64,000 nucleotides of DNA from Flagellimonas algicola. Its GTDB lineage: Bacteria; Bacteroidota; Bacteroidia; Flavobacteriales; Flavobacteriaceae. Position numbers and translations under genes: made by a program. Location of the stretch: positions 1,236,657 to 1,300,656 of the forward strand of contig NZ_VCNI01000001.1 of assembly GCF_005937185.1 (NCBI RefSeq), written 5' to 3'. The notes below the pieces were generated by a model. The model was not told the origin of the DNA, did no database searches, and worked only from the letters and a program-made list of their open reading frames with translations. Shown piece by piece: positions 1-8,290 of this stretch (position 1 is the stretch's first letter; each line of letters opens with the position of its first letter).

Positions 1-2339
1 AAGGGTTCTTGCAACTGTTGTTGTGATACTTTGGTCGCATCAATTTTCGTGCGGTCCATTTCGGGAAGCGTGCTGAAAAATTCCCAATTTTCTCTCTCTT
101 TTTCCATTTTGGACGGGTTGGCATTCATAACCAAAGCCTTTACTGGACAAGCGTCCACACAATTATTGCAGGATGTGCATTGTTCAGGATTTACTTGAAC
201 CGTGTAATTGAGCAAATCCATTCCTTCCAGTTCCTCTAAAAATGGAATGGGCCTAAATCTTTGAGGTGCGTCTTTTAAATGGTCAACCTCATAAGCCTTT
301 ATCCGCATTGCTCCTTGCGGACAGGCCATGCTACACGCACCACATTGCGTGCAAAGGTCGGTATCCCATATGGGGATTCCCTCTTTGGGATTTCTAACAA
401 TATAGTTTGATGATCCACTTTCATAAGTCCCATCCACTGGCAGCATGCTTGTAGGAAGCTCGTTCCCGCGTCCCGCTAAAAGGCTACCTAAAAGTGTTTT
501 GGCAAATTCTTCGTCTTCCTGGATAAATGCATACGCTTCAGTCGTGTCTTCAGTGGTATCCACTTGTACAAGACTATCCTTCAGTTCCATTGAAAACAAG
601 CTGCTGGGAAAATCTTTTTTAATGGCAAGATGACACGCATGTAGCGCGGAGATTGTATATCCATTTACCATAAAGTTGGTAGGTAGTACTTTTAAATCAA
701 TCAAGTATACTGCTACATTCTTCTCTTGGATTCGATGTCGTAATTTTGAAGGAAGGTCCGCCCAAAAGGACTCTGGTGAAAGCTCTGAATTCACAAGCAA
801 GGTTCCTCCCCGGGCAATCCGCTGAAGTACATTATCTGACTTTAAAAATTGTATTGAATCGCAGGCAGCGAAGTCGGCATCCTGAATCAGGTAGGGAGCT
901 TTAATCCTATGTTCTGACATACGTAAATTGGAAACACTCCTAGAACTTGATTTTTTATAATCACATTCGGTGTATCCCTGAATATAAGCATCTGTGCAAC
1001 TGCCCAGCAGCCTCATAGTTGAATTAAAATACACGGGGGTATCTGCACTCTTAGTTTCGTAAAACAAGGCTTGATCATATTTTCCCCGGATTTGCATTTC
1101 TTCATTGATCACAAGACTTGTATGGGTAACATCATCGGTTATTCCGACGGTAAAATTGTTTTTTGGTTTCCCGCATTTTAAGTTATTCACTATGGCTTTG
1201 ACCATGGAGGGTGTAAATTCCTTGGAACTAAGACCATAACGTCCACCTACCACTTTTGGGATTGTATTAAATTTGGTTCCCAAGGATTGGACCACAGATT
1301 GAAGCACATCCAAATACAGGGGTTCCCCCGTTGCACCTGATTCCTTGGTGCGATCCAGAACAGCGATAGCTTTGCAACTATCAGGAAGGCTCTGGATCAA
1401 ATGTTTGGTGCTAAAAGGCCTAAAAAGGCGCACTTTTACCAATCCTATTTTTTCCCCTTGGGCATTTAATTGGTTAATGGTTTCCTCCAGGGTTTCCGCG
1501 GCTGAAGCCATGGCAACAACCACTTGTTCTGCTTCTGGATGGCTTACATAATCAAATAAGCGATAATGCCTTCCTGTTAGTTTTGCAAATTCGTCCATTT
1601 GATCCTGAACAATTTGGGGGCAAGCGTCGTAATAAGGGTTAACGGCTTCCCTACTTTGAAAGAAAACATCAGGCCCTTGTGAAGTTCCCCGCACAAATGG
1701 ATTGTTGGGGTTGAGCGCCCTTTTCTTATGGGCACCAATAAGTTTTTTATTAATCATGTTATGAATCACATGATCATTGATCTTTTCAATTCTGGAGGTT
1801 TCATGCGAGGTTCTAAACCCGTCAAAAAAGTGAACAAAAGGAATTCTTGAAGCCAAGGTTGCGGCTTGTGCAATCAGCGCAAAGTCCATGGCCTCCTGCA
1901 CGGATGCAGATCCTAAAAAGGCATAGCCCGTATTACGTGCCGCCATGATATCACTGTGGTCTCCAAAAACCGATAAAGCATGAGTAGCCACCGATCTCGT
2001 AGCCACATGGATGACATTGGGTGTCAATTCACCCGCAATTTTATACATATTGGGCATCATGAGTAGAAGACCCTGTGATGCCGTGAAAGTCGTGGATAGC
2101 GAACCAGTTTGTAATGCTCCGTGCATGGCTCCAGCAACTCCACCCTCACTTTGCATTTCAATGATGGAAGGAACACCTCCAAAAATATTCTCCTGACCAT
2201 CTGCACTCCAAGCTTCTAACAATTCGGACATTTCCGAAGCCGGAGTAATGGGATAAATGGCACAAACCTCATTAAGCCGATAAGCCACATGTGCTGTAGC
2301 TTGATTACCATTTACGATGATGTGTTGCTGTTCTTTCAT
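1..2339 (-). CDS. nifJ: Pyruvate:ferredoxin (flavodoxin) oxidoreductase, N-terminal 779 residues
   Basis: Translating the minus strand from ATG 2339-2337 gives an open frame to the window edge with no stop, so the gene is cut by the window. It begins with the 2-oxoacid oxidoreductase domain I (YPITPASEMSE, residues about 30-40), continues through domain II and the gamma domain, and near its visible end carries two ferredoxin-type 4Fe-4S motifs, CTQCGACSMACP and CTSCNNCVDACP. The C-terminal TPP domain is off the edge; the family is about 1150-1200 residues. It interconverts pyruvate plus CoA with acetyl-CoA, CO2 and reduced ferredoxin in the cytoplasm. It lies 79 bp downstream of osmC in the same direction, past a hairpin terminator. 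It could be another 2-oxoacid:acceptor oxidoreductase, but the single-chain order is that of NifJ. Confidence 0.93.
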   Translation of the reverse strand, partial: MKEQQHIIVNGNQATAHVAYRLNEVCAIYPITPASEMSELLEAWSADGQENIFGGVPSIIEMQSEGGVAGAMHGALQTGSLSTTFTASQGLLLMMPNMYKIAGELTPNVIHVATRSVATHALSVFGDHSDIMAARNTGYAFLGSASVQEAMDFALIAQAATLASRIPFVHFFDGFRTSHETSRIEKINDHVIHNMINKKLIGAHKKRALNPNNPFVRGTSQGPDVFFQSREAVNPYYDACPQIVQDQMDEFAKLTGRHYRLFDYVSHPEAEQVVVAMASAAETLEETINQLNAQGEKIGLVKVRLFRPFSTKHLIQSLPDSCKAIAVLDRTKESGATGEPLYLDVLQSVVQSLGTKFNTIPKVVGGRYGLSSKEFTPSMVKAIVNNLKCGKPKNNFTVGITDDVTHTSLVINEEMQIRGKYDQALFYETKSADTPVYFNSTMRLLGSCTDAYIQGYTECDYKKSSSRSVSNLRMSEHRIKAPYLIQDADFAACDSIQFLKSDNVLQRIARGGTLLVNSELSPESFWADLPSKLRHRIQEKNVAVYLIDLKVLPTNFMVNGYTISALHACHLAIKKDFPSSLFSMELKDSLVQVDTTEDTTEAYAFIQEDEEFAKTLLGSLLAGRGNELPTSMLPVDGTYESGSSNYIVRNPKEGIPIWDTDLCTQCGACSMACPQGAMRIKAYEVDHLKDAPQRFRPIPFLEELEGMDLLNYTVQVNPEQCTSCNNCVDACPVKALVMNANPSKMEKERENWEFFSTLPEMDRTKIDATKVSQQQLQEP

Positions 2340-2384
2340 GATGGAGAATACCTGTTTGAAGATTTTTGGCGGTGATAAAAATTG

Positions 2385-2411
2385 AACAAGCCGCCACAGG
2401 GGCGGCTTGTT
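2385..2411 (-). terminator. Rho-independent terminator after osmC
   Basis: Arms AACAAGCCGCC (2385-2395) and GGCGGCTTGTT (2401-2411) pair perfectly over 11 bp with a 5-nt loop. On the minus strand the stem is followed by CAATTTTT. It sits 6 bp past the osmC stop, so transcription of nifJ needs readthrough or a promoter of its own. Confidence 0.8.
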
Positions 2412-2417
2412 TCAGTC

Positions 2418-2969
2418 TTACTTTACGAACTCGATGGAAACTGGAGTTGGATTGCTGATGATGTCAAACACTGGAGAGAATTGGGCCAAGGCTCTCAATT
2501 GCTCTTCGGAAGCATCAGATTTCACTTTGAACTTAACGGTAATACCGTCATATCCTTTTCTAATTTCTGGATCTAATCCTAGAAATCCTTGCAAATCAAT
2601 TCCACCTTCCAAGGTAGATTCCATTCCCTCAATGTCAATGTCGTTTGCAGCGGCGTGATAAGTCATTGCAGCTGTTAAACAAGAACCTAGCGCATGAAGT
2701 ACCACTTCCACAGGGGTTGCAGCTTTGTCTTCACCTAAAAGAACACTTGGATGGTCGCATTCCATAGTAAAAGTCTCTTGTCTTGTAGTGTCTTCTTGTC
2801 CAACACCGTAAAATCCTTTTGCACTGGTTACACAATGTCCTCCTGTGATCCAATTGTTCTTGGCCCGAAACTCGAACTTGGCCAATTCAGGATTTCCTTG
2901 AACTGCATTGATAGTGTCTACCAATTGATCTACGTTTACTCCGTTTTTCATGTTTGCTGTTGTAATCAT
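2418..2969 (-). CDS. OsmC family peroxiredoxin-like protein
   Basis: 183 residues. The core HPSVLLGEDKAATPVE followed by ALGSCLT is the signature of the OsmC/Ohr fold. C71 (MECDHP) and C97 (GSCLT) are the likely peroxidatic/resolving thiol pair; C46 is an extra cysteine. The family reduces organic hydroperoxides in the cytoplasm using thiols. No signal peptide is seen. The start ATG at 2969 follows an A/T-rich leader. A sigma-54-type promoter and an inverted repeat lie directly upstream, and the next gene upstream encodes a sigma-54 activator, so this gene is its probable target. OsmC versus Ohr subfamily is not certain. Confidence 0.9.
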   Translation of the reverse strand: MITTANMKNGVNVDQLVDTINAVQGNPELAKFEFRAKNNWITGGHCVTSAKGFYGVGQEDTTRQETFTMECDHPSVLLGEDKAATPVEVVLHALGSCLTAAMTYHAAANDIDIEGMESTLEGGIDLQGFLGLDPEIRKGYDGITVKFKVKSDASEEQLRALAQFSPVFDIISNPTPVSIEFVK

Positions 2970-3012
2970 TTTTTTAAATTTTAAAGATTTCTAATTGTTT
3001 TGCCATTAGAGA

Positions 3013-3028
3013 TGCATTTGGCGTGCCA
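3013..3028 (-). promoter_or_regulatory. Sigma-54 (-24/-12) promoter of osmC
   Basis: The minus strand reads TGGCACGCCAAATGCA. The known sigma-54 consensus is TGGCACG-N4-TTGCA/T, so there is one mismatch. First G of GG to G of GC is 12 nt, the exact -24/-12 spacing. The predicted start of transcription is near 3002, giving a leader of about 30 nt before the osmC ATG. Confidence 0.78.
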
Positions 3029-3087
3029 AAAAATATAACTACCTTATTATCAATTGATTACAACAATTTATAAAGAATACACCTATC

Positions 3088-3117
3088 ACGATATTTCGCT
3101 TATTTACGAAATATCGT
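3088..3117. promoter_or_regulatory. Inverted repeat, probable upstream activating site of the sigma-54 activator
   Basis: ACGATATTTCG (3088-3098), an 8-nt spacer and CGAAATATCGT (3107-3117) form a perfect 11-bp inverted repeat. A further half-site like it, TGAAATCTCGT, lies at 3128-3138. The repeat sits 60-100 bp upstream of the -24/-12 promoter, where enhancer-binding proteins normally bind. Confidence 0.7.
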
Positions 3118-3143
3118 TAAGATAATTATGAAATCTCGTGAAT

Positions 3144-5000
3144 TTAGACGGGCCTAGTTATTCCTAGTGCCTTAATTTTGGAAGTAAGGGTTGTAGGGCG
3201 CAATCCCAACAACATAGCGGCACCTTTTTCTCCGGATATTTTCCAATTGGTTTTTCGCAAAGCCCTTAAAATATTTTCCTTTTCCATAGCAACCCACTCT
3301 TGAGAAGTAAATATGTAATCCACCTCCGTCTCTGAGTTTATGGATTGTTCCTTCGTTGGATTTGGAATGATACTCTCCCAGTCAACCTGACCATTTTGTG
3401 ACACAATTATGGCGCGCTCCACCAAGTTCTGTAATTCGCGGACATTTCCAGGCCAAACATAATCAAGAAAGAGCTTTTCTTGCTCTTTGGTAAGTAGGTC
3501 AATTTCCTTGTTCAATTTCGCACTGTATTGCCCCATAATCTGGTTAGCTATCAAACACACATCCGATCCCCGATCCCGTAAGGCCGGGACTTGGATAGGA
3601 AATACATTGAGCCGATAGAACAAATCCTCCCTAAATTTCCCTTCCATGGAGAATTTCAGTAAGTCCCTGTGTGTCGCGGCTATAATTCGTACATCCACCT
3701 TTACCGTATCCGAACTCCCTACTGGATCAAATTCACCTTCTTGAATTACTCTTAGCAATTTGGGCTGAAGCGCAAGTGGCAACTCCCCAATCTCATCCAA
3801 AAAGATTGTGCCTTTGTCCGCCAATAAGAATCGACCTTTCCTAGTTGCGGTGGCTCCAGTAAATGCGCCTTTTTCGTGACCAAAAAGTTCACTTTCTATG
3901 AGATTTTCAGGAATGGCTCCGCAATTGATCCGAATCAACGGTTTTTCATTACGGTCACTGGCCATATGAATGGCCCGAGCCACCAACTCTTTACCTGTTC
4001 CAGTCTCACCTTGGATCAAAACAGTGGCTCCCGTATGCGCCACTTGTTCTATCAAGTCCAACACTTTTTTCATGGACCTGTGCTTGGCTATAATGCCATA
4101 ACCACTGGTCAGTTCTTTTATCTCTTCCTGTAAATACTGCGTCTGGGTCGTCAGGGAATTAATTTTGCTTTCCGCTTGTAATCGCTCATCTATATTTCTA
4201 AGGATAAGGGTGTAGAACGATTTTTTTTCGTTGCCGTATCTACTTATGGTGCCTTCGTTAAGGGTTGCGGTTTCCTTAGAACCAATCACCTTGACCACCT
4301 TGGGCAGATAGGTGTTCATACTTTTCCCTTCACCATCCAAATCCTCAGTTACCAATCGTTCCAACAGATGTGCGCTTTCTTCATCCATAAAAAACAGGAT
4401 GTTCCGCTGGATGACATCTTCATTTTCCAATATTTCCTTGGCGGAGGCATTAGCCAGTAGTATCCTGAAATTACTATCGAACATGATTATGGCGTCCATG
4501 GCACCATTGATCAGGCCCAGCATTTTGGAATTAGCCAATTCCAAATCCCTTTTGGACACCGTCAACCGTTCCTGAATAATATCAAGTTCTCTATGCCTTT
4601 TGATCAAAACGGACAAAATCCCTTGGGCAAATCCTCTATCTGCTGTTATCAATTCCACAAAATGGGTGGTCCCAATCTTCAGCAAGGTGGTTTCTTCCAT
4701 TGCTGTAACCGAAGCGGAGCGGGGCTCATCATCTATTAGCGCATACTCACCAAAACAATCCGATTGTGACAGGGTAATATAAAGATGGTCTTTGTCGTGC
4801 ACTTTTACCTTCCCTTCACAAATGACATACATGGCATCCCCAACATCCCCTTTCTGGATAATGCAGTCATTTTTTTCATAATGTTCCTTTGTGAGATTTT
4901 TACAGAGCTGCAGCAATGAAGATTTACCAACTTCTGAAAAGAAAGTCACCTTTTTCAGGAAATCTACCCATTGCTGTTGATTTAGATTTGAATCGGTCAT
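3144..5000 (-). CDS. Sigma-54 dependent transcriptional activator with CNB, PAS, AAA+ and Fis domains
   Basis: 618 residues. A cyclic-nucleotide-binding/CRP-like effector domain covers about residues 15-125 (GDVGDAMYVI, FGEYALID). A PAS domain covers about 158-270, and a short coiled segment leads to the AAA+ module: Walker A GETGTGKE at 331, the sigma-54 contact loop GAFTGA at 378 and Walker B IFLDEIGE at 399. The C-terminus has a Fis-type helix-turn-helix. It should open sigma-54 promoters with ATP hydrolysis in response to a signal sensed by the CNB and/or PAS domain. There is no receiver domain. It lies in tandem upstream of osmC, whose promoter is of sigma-54 type. The ligand is unknown. 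Confidence 0.93.
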   Translation of the reverse strand: MTDSNLNQQQWVDFLKKVTFFSEVGKSSLLQLCKNLTKEHYEKNDCIIQKGDVGDAMYVICEGKVKVHDKDHLYITLSQSDCFGEYALIDDEPRSASVTAMEETTLLKIGTTHFVELITADRGFAQGILSVLIKRHRELDIIQERLTVSKRDLELANSKMLGLINGAMDAIIMFDSNFRILLANASAKEILENEDVIQRNILFFMDEESAHLLERLVTEDLDGEGKSMNTYLPKVVKVIGSKETATLNEGTISRYGNEKKSFYTLILRNIDERLQAESKINSLTTQTQYLQEEIKELTSGYGIIAKHRSMKKVLDLIEQVAHTGATVLIQGETGTGKELVARAIHMASDRNEKPLIRINCGAIPENLIESELFGHEKGAFTGATATRKGRFLLADKGTIFLDEIGELPLALQPKLLRVIQEGEFDPVGSSDTVKVDVRIIAATHRDLLKFSMEGKFREDLFYRLNVFPIQVPALRDRGSDVCLIANQIMGQYSAKLNKEIDLLTKEQEKLFLDYVWPGNVRELQNLVERAIIVSQNGQVDWESIIPNPTKEQSINSETEVDYIFTSQEWVAMEKENILRALRKTNWKISGEKGAAMLLGLRPTTLTSKIKALGITRPV

Positions 5001-5164
5001 GTTGCAAATAGCTGGTTAGGCATCAATTAAATATACGGTTTTGAATCTAAAGACAGACAATGCCCATGGTTCACAACTGAATTTGACCGAACCCCGATTT
5101 TCTAGTTTTATATTATAAGTATTACTGATGGTTTTTTATACATTTATATCTAAAATTTATACTG

Positions 5165-6103
5165 ATGACCATTACCCAATTGCAATATGTCCTAGCAGTT
5201 GCAGAGCACAAAAATTTCACCCTGGCCGCCGAAAAGAGTTATGTTACCCAACCTACTTTGAGCATGCAGGTCCAGAAATTGGAGGATGAGTTGGATATTT
5301 TGATTTTTGACCGAGGTAAAAAGCCTATAACCATCACCGAAGTGGGGCAAAAAATTGTGGCCCAAGCCAAAAACATTGTCGCTGAAGCCGAGCGCATCAA
5401 GGATATTGTAGATCAGGATAAGGGTTTTATAGGCGGGGATTATACCATAGGGATCATACCAACGGTAATGCCCACTTTGCTTCCCATGTTCCTGAATACT
5501 TTTATTAAAAAATACCCCAAAGTCAACTTGATCATAAAGGAGCAACCCACAGAGGCCTTGATTCGGAATATATTGGATGGCCATTTGGATGCGGGAATTG
5601 CGGCAACACCCCTTGAAATTGAATTTATCAAAGAACGTCCATTGTATTATGAACCTTTTGTAGGTTACGTCCCCAGTAATCACCGTTTGGCAGGTCACAA
5701 AGAATTGGGCACGGAGGATTTGGATGTCAACGATATACTACTCCTCCAGGATGGACACTGTTTTAGGGATGGAGTCATCAATTTATGTAAAACACCTAAA
5801 AACCTAGAGGACGAACATTTTAAAATTGAAAGTGGAAGTTTTGAAACACTGGTAAGTCTTTCGGATGAAGGTATGGGGATGACCTTGCTGCCTTACCTGA
5901 ATACGTTGGAACTTGATACAAAAAAGGTACAGCAGCTACGACCGTTCAAAAATCCTTCGCCAGCTAGGGAAATTAGTTTAATTTACCACAAAAGTGAATT
6001 GAAGATTCAAATAACGGAGGCTCTGAAAGAGGTAATCTCCAGTATTGTAAAAGGAGCAATCGCTTTTCAGGATGTAAAAATCATAAGTCCGTTGGCGAAG
6101 TAA
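5165..6103 (+). CDS. oxyR: Hydrogen-peroxide sensing LysR-type regulator OxyR
   Basis: 312 residues with an N-terminal LysR helix-turn-helix (about 1-60) and a LysR substrate-binding domain. The segment DGHCFRDGVINLC places cysteines at 199 and 208, the same numbers as the disulfide switch cysteines of E. coli OxyR. This makes the OxyR assignment firm rather than a generic LysR call. It is transcribed divergently from the sigma-54 activator across 164 bp. Known family members activate peroxide defence genes when oxidised; msrA, the OsmC genes and trxB in this window are plausible but unproven targets. A hairpin terminator follows the stop. Confidence 0.95.
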   Translation: MTITQLQYVLAVAEHKNFTLAAEKSYVTQPTLSMQVQKLEDELDILIFDRGKKPITITEVGQKIVAQAKNIVAEAERIKDIVDQDKGFIGGDYTIGIIPTVMPTLLPMFLNTFIKKYPKVNLIIKEQPTEALIRNILDGHLDAGIAATPLEIEFIKERPLYYEPFVGYVPSNHRLAGHKELGTEDLDVNDILLLQDGHCFRDGVINLCKTPKNLEDEHFKIESGSFETLVSLSDEGMGMTLLPYLNTLELDTKKVQQLRPFKNPSPAREISLIYHKSELKIQITEALKEVISSIVKGAIAFQDVKIISPLAK

Positions 6104-6140
6104 TAAACCCATCGGCCAAGTTGAAAGAAATCAGAAAAAA

Positions 6141-6170
6141 AAGAGCCGATTTTTTAAAAAATCGGCTCTT
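6141..6170. terminator. Bidirectional terminator between oxyR and the convergent small gene
   Basis: AAGAGCCGATTTTTT (6141-6155) pairs perfectly with AAAAAATCGGCTCTT (6156-6170), a 15-bp palindrome with T/A-rich flanks on both strands. It lies 38 bp past the oxyR stop and 6 bp past the stop of the minus-strand gene. Confidence 0.85.
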
Positions 6171-6175
6171 TCTTC

Positions 6176-6373
6176 CTACGCTTTAATCAAAAGTAGCGTG
6201 GGTTGCAATTCTGGTTTATCCAATATAAAATATTGTAACCAGATTTTAAGTTCTTCAATTTCACTAGGTAATAACCTTGAAACAGCTTTCTTGAGTTCTT
6301 TAGCGAATAGTTTAGCATCAAAACTAACCTTTTGCAGGACGGTTTTGGTGTAATCTAACATTGCTCTTGGCAT
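6176..6373 (-). CDS. Small conserved-type hypothetical protein (65 aa)
   Basis: I chose ATG 6373 (MPRAMLDYTKTVL) over a longer frame opening at 6436, because the extra 21 residues look like read-in from the intergenic region and the rest is compact and helical. The protein is cytoplasmic and charged, with LLPSEIEELKIWLQ and KPELQPTLL segments. I do not recognise a Pfam family. Small proteins of this style are common in flavobacterial genomes, but I recall no function. It is convergent with oxyR and shares its terminator. Confidence 0.6.
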   Translation of the reverse strand: MPRAMLDYTKTVLQKVSFDAKLFAKELKKAVSRLLPSEIEELKIWLQYFILDKPELQPTLLLIKA

Positions 6374-6489
6374 ATAACTATGATTTGGATTAAAAGGTTG
6401 TCCTCCTAAATTATGAAAAAACACAAAGCAAAGCATAAGCTCTGAGTTAAAAATTAAATAATTTCGTGTTAAAATCGATTAAACGTAAA

Positions 6490-7776
6490 ATGTATCATTC
6501 ATACAATCAAGGAGTTAAATATCTGGCAATCACAAGATTCGTAGTCTTTTTCTTGCTTGCAAGCTGCTCTTCTTCCCGTTTTGCCAGTTTTGAATCCAAA
6601 TTGGAATCTGCACCACTCAACCGCTCTTTCCACAGCTTGGTTGTTTTTAACATTGACAAACAAAAGGAAATTTACAACCACAATGGGGGTAGGTATTTTA
6701 CTCCAGCCAGCAACACCAAAATTGTAACCCTTTATACCGGCACCAAATTTTTACCGCAACAAGTCCCTGCATTGAAGTACATCTCCCAAAACGATACCAT
6801 TTATTTTGAAGGAACCGGAGACCCCAGCTTACTCCATCCCTATTTTAAGGACAGTACAGCCATCAGGTTCATTCAAAAGTACAATACCGTTTTTTGGCAT
6901 CCCTACAATTCTTCTGAAGATAGATATGGACCAGGTTGGGCCTGGGAAGACTTTGATACTTATTTTTCTCCGGAAAAAAGTGCGCTTCCACTATATGGCA
7001 ATGTGGTAACCCTATTTAATGTTCCAGAGTTAAAGGCGTCTCCTGAATTGTTTTCGGATAGTGTTCAAGTTAAAGAGGCAAAATTCCGAAGAGAGGAATT
7101 CCAGAATCAATTTTATCTGAATCCGAAGATAAAGGACACCATAGAAGTTCCATTTGTCACCGACATGGCCATCAGCCAGCGATTGTTGCGGGATGTTCTG
7201 GGGAAGGAAATTGCTGTGGTGGATGAATTTCCACAGGGACCCAAGGAAACCTTTCACGGCATTCCCATGGATTCCATTTATAAACGGATGATGCACAAAA
7301 GCGACAATTTTTTAGCGGAACAAATCCTGATGCTGGCCTCTTCTACCCTTTCAGATACCTTAAGTACCAAAACTGCCATAAATACAATGTTGGACAAACA
7401 CCTCAGTGACTTGCCCCAACAGCCACGGTGGGTTGATGGTTCCGGACTATCCCGCTATAACCTTTTTACTCCCAATTCTTTGGTGCATATTCTTAAAAAA
7501 TTACATAACGAAATCTCCCAAGAGCGTTTGTTCCAACTCTTTCCAATGTGGGATGCAACGGGTACTGTGGACACTTGGAATCATCCAGGATTTCAACCTT
7601 TCATTTTTGCAAAGTCTGGGTCATTCGGGAATCATTACAACCTTAGTGGGTATCTCATAACCAGATCGGGAAAAGTGTTCATTTTCAGTTTTATGAACAA
7701 CCATTTTAGGGTGCCATCGCATGAAATCCGAACGTATATCTTTGCGACCCTTAAGTCCATTCATGAGAGGTATTGA
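6490..7776 (+). CDS. D-alanyl-D-alanine carboxypeptidase/endopeptidase, PBP4 type (peptidase S13)
   Basis: About 428 residues from ATG 6490; a GTG eight codons earlier (6466) is also possible. The signal peptide ends in LLASC, a lipobox, so the enzyme is probably an anchored periplasmic lipoprotein. The three penicillin-binding motifs are present: SNTK after TPA (about residue 74 from the ATG), SDN in HKSDNFLAE, and KSG in AKSGSFG. Family members trim the terminal D-Ala of peptidoglycan stem peptides or cut DD-crosslinks. The chain is shorter than E. coli DacB (477 aa), so domains II/III appear reduced. Its last 26 bp overlap the convergent msrA gene. Confidence 0.88.
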   Translation: MYHSYNQGVKYLAITRFVVFFLLASCSSSRFASFESKLESAPLNRSFHSLVVFNIDKQKEIYNHNGGRYFTPASNTKIVTLYTGTKFLPQQVPALKYISQNDTIYFEGTGDPSLLHPYFKDSTAIRFIQKYNTVFWHPYNSSEDRYGPGWAWEDFDTYFSPEKSALPLYGNVVTLFNVPELKASPELFSDSVQVKEAKFRREEFQNQFYLNPKIKDTIEVPFVTDMAISQRLLRDVLGKEIAVVDEFPQGPKETFHGIPMDSIYKRMMHKSDNFLAEQILMLASSTLSDTLSTKTAINTMLDKHLSDLPQQPRWVDGSGLSRYNLFTPNSLVHILKKLHNEISQERLFQLFPMWDATGTVDTWNHPGFQPFIFAKSGSFGNHYNLSGYLITRSGKVFIFSFMNNHFRVPSHEIRTYIFATLKSIHERY

Positions 7777-8269
7777 CCTTTTCATGATTGACCCATCCAC
7801 CAAATTTTTGTATTAATAACCTCAGTTTTGGAGAAATATAGGTTTCGCAGAAAGGTTTGTTGGGGTTGTTGAAATAATAATCATGAAACTGAGCTTCCGA
7901 GGGTTTAAAATCTCCGAAGTGAAATACCTTGGTAATTAGTGCTTCTTCAAAATCCTTCTGCAGCTCTTCCAAGAAGGTTTTGGATTCGATTATTTCTTCT
8001 TCCGTAAAAGCATAAATGGCAGATCGGTACTTTTTCCGAAAGGAATGATCGCTTGTACTCTTATGCGTATGTAGGTGGATTGCTATCAAAGCTTTCAACG
8101 GAATCAAACCTGGATTGAAGTGGACAATCACCGCTTCAGAGAAAGCATTTAATTCGAGTTGTGGGGATACAAAACCTTGCTCCACCTTTTCCACACCCAA
8201 CAAGGATTGAAAAACGGCTTCCGTGCACCAGTGACATCCTCCTCCCAAGGCAATTTTCTTATTGTCCAT
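7751..8269 (-). CDS. msrA: Peptide-methionine (S)-S-oxide reductase MsrA
   Basis: 172 residues. The N-terminal GGGCHWCTEAVF carries the catalytic cysteine C12 in the MsrA GCFWCxE context. HLHTHKSTSDHSFRKKYRSAIY and FHDYYFNNP match other conserved MsrA blocks (the family's QFNRQGNDVGTQYRS and HQ.YL regions). The usual GYxGG after the first strand is replaced by GFVSPQ, so this is a divergent member. It reduces S-methionine sulfoxide in proteins, using thioredoxin. Its 3' end overlaps the convergent carboxypeptidase gene. A nudK-like gene lies 21 bp upstream in the same direction. Confidence 0.88.
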   Translation of the reverse strand: MDNKKIALGGGCHWCTEAVFQSLLGVEKVEQGFVSPQLELNAFSEAVIVHFNPGLIPLKALIAIHLHTHKSTSDHSFRKKYRSAIYAFTEEEIIESKTFLEELQKDFEEALITKVFHFGDFKPSEAQFHDYYFNNPNKPFCETYISPKLRLLIQKFGGWVNHEKVNTSHEWT

Positions 8270-8290
8270 GCCTTATTGGTCGTAAAACTG

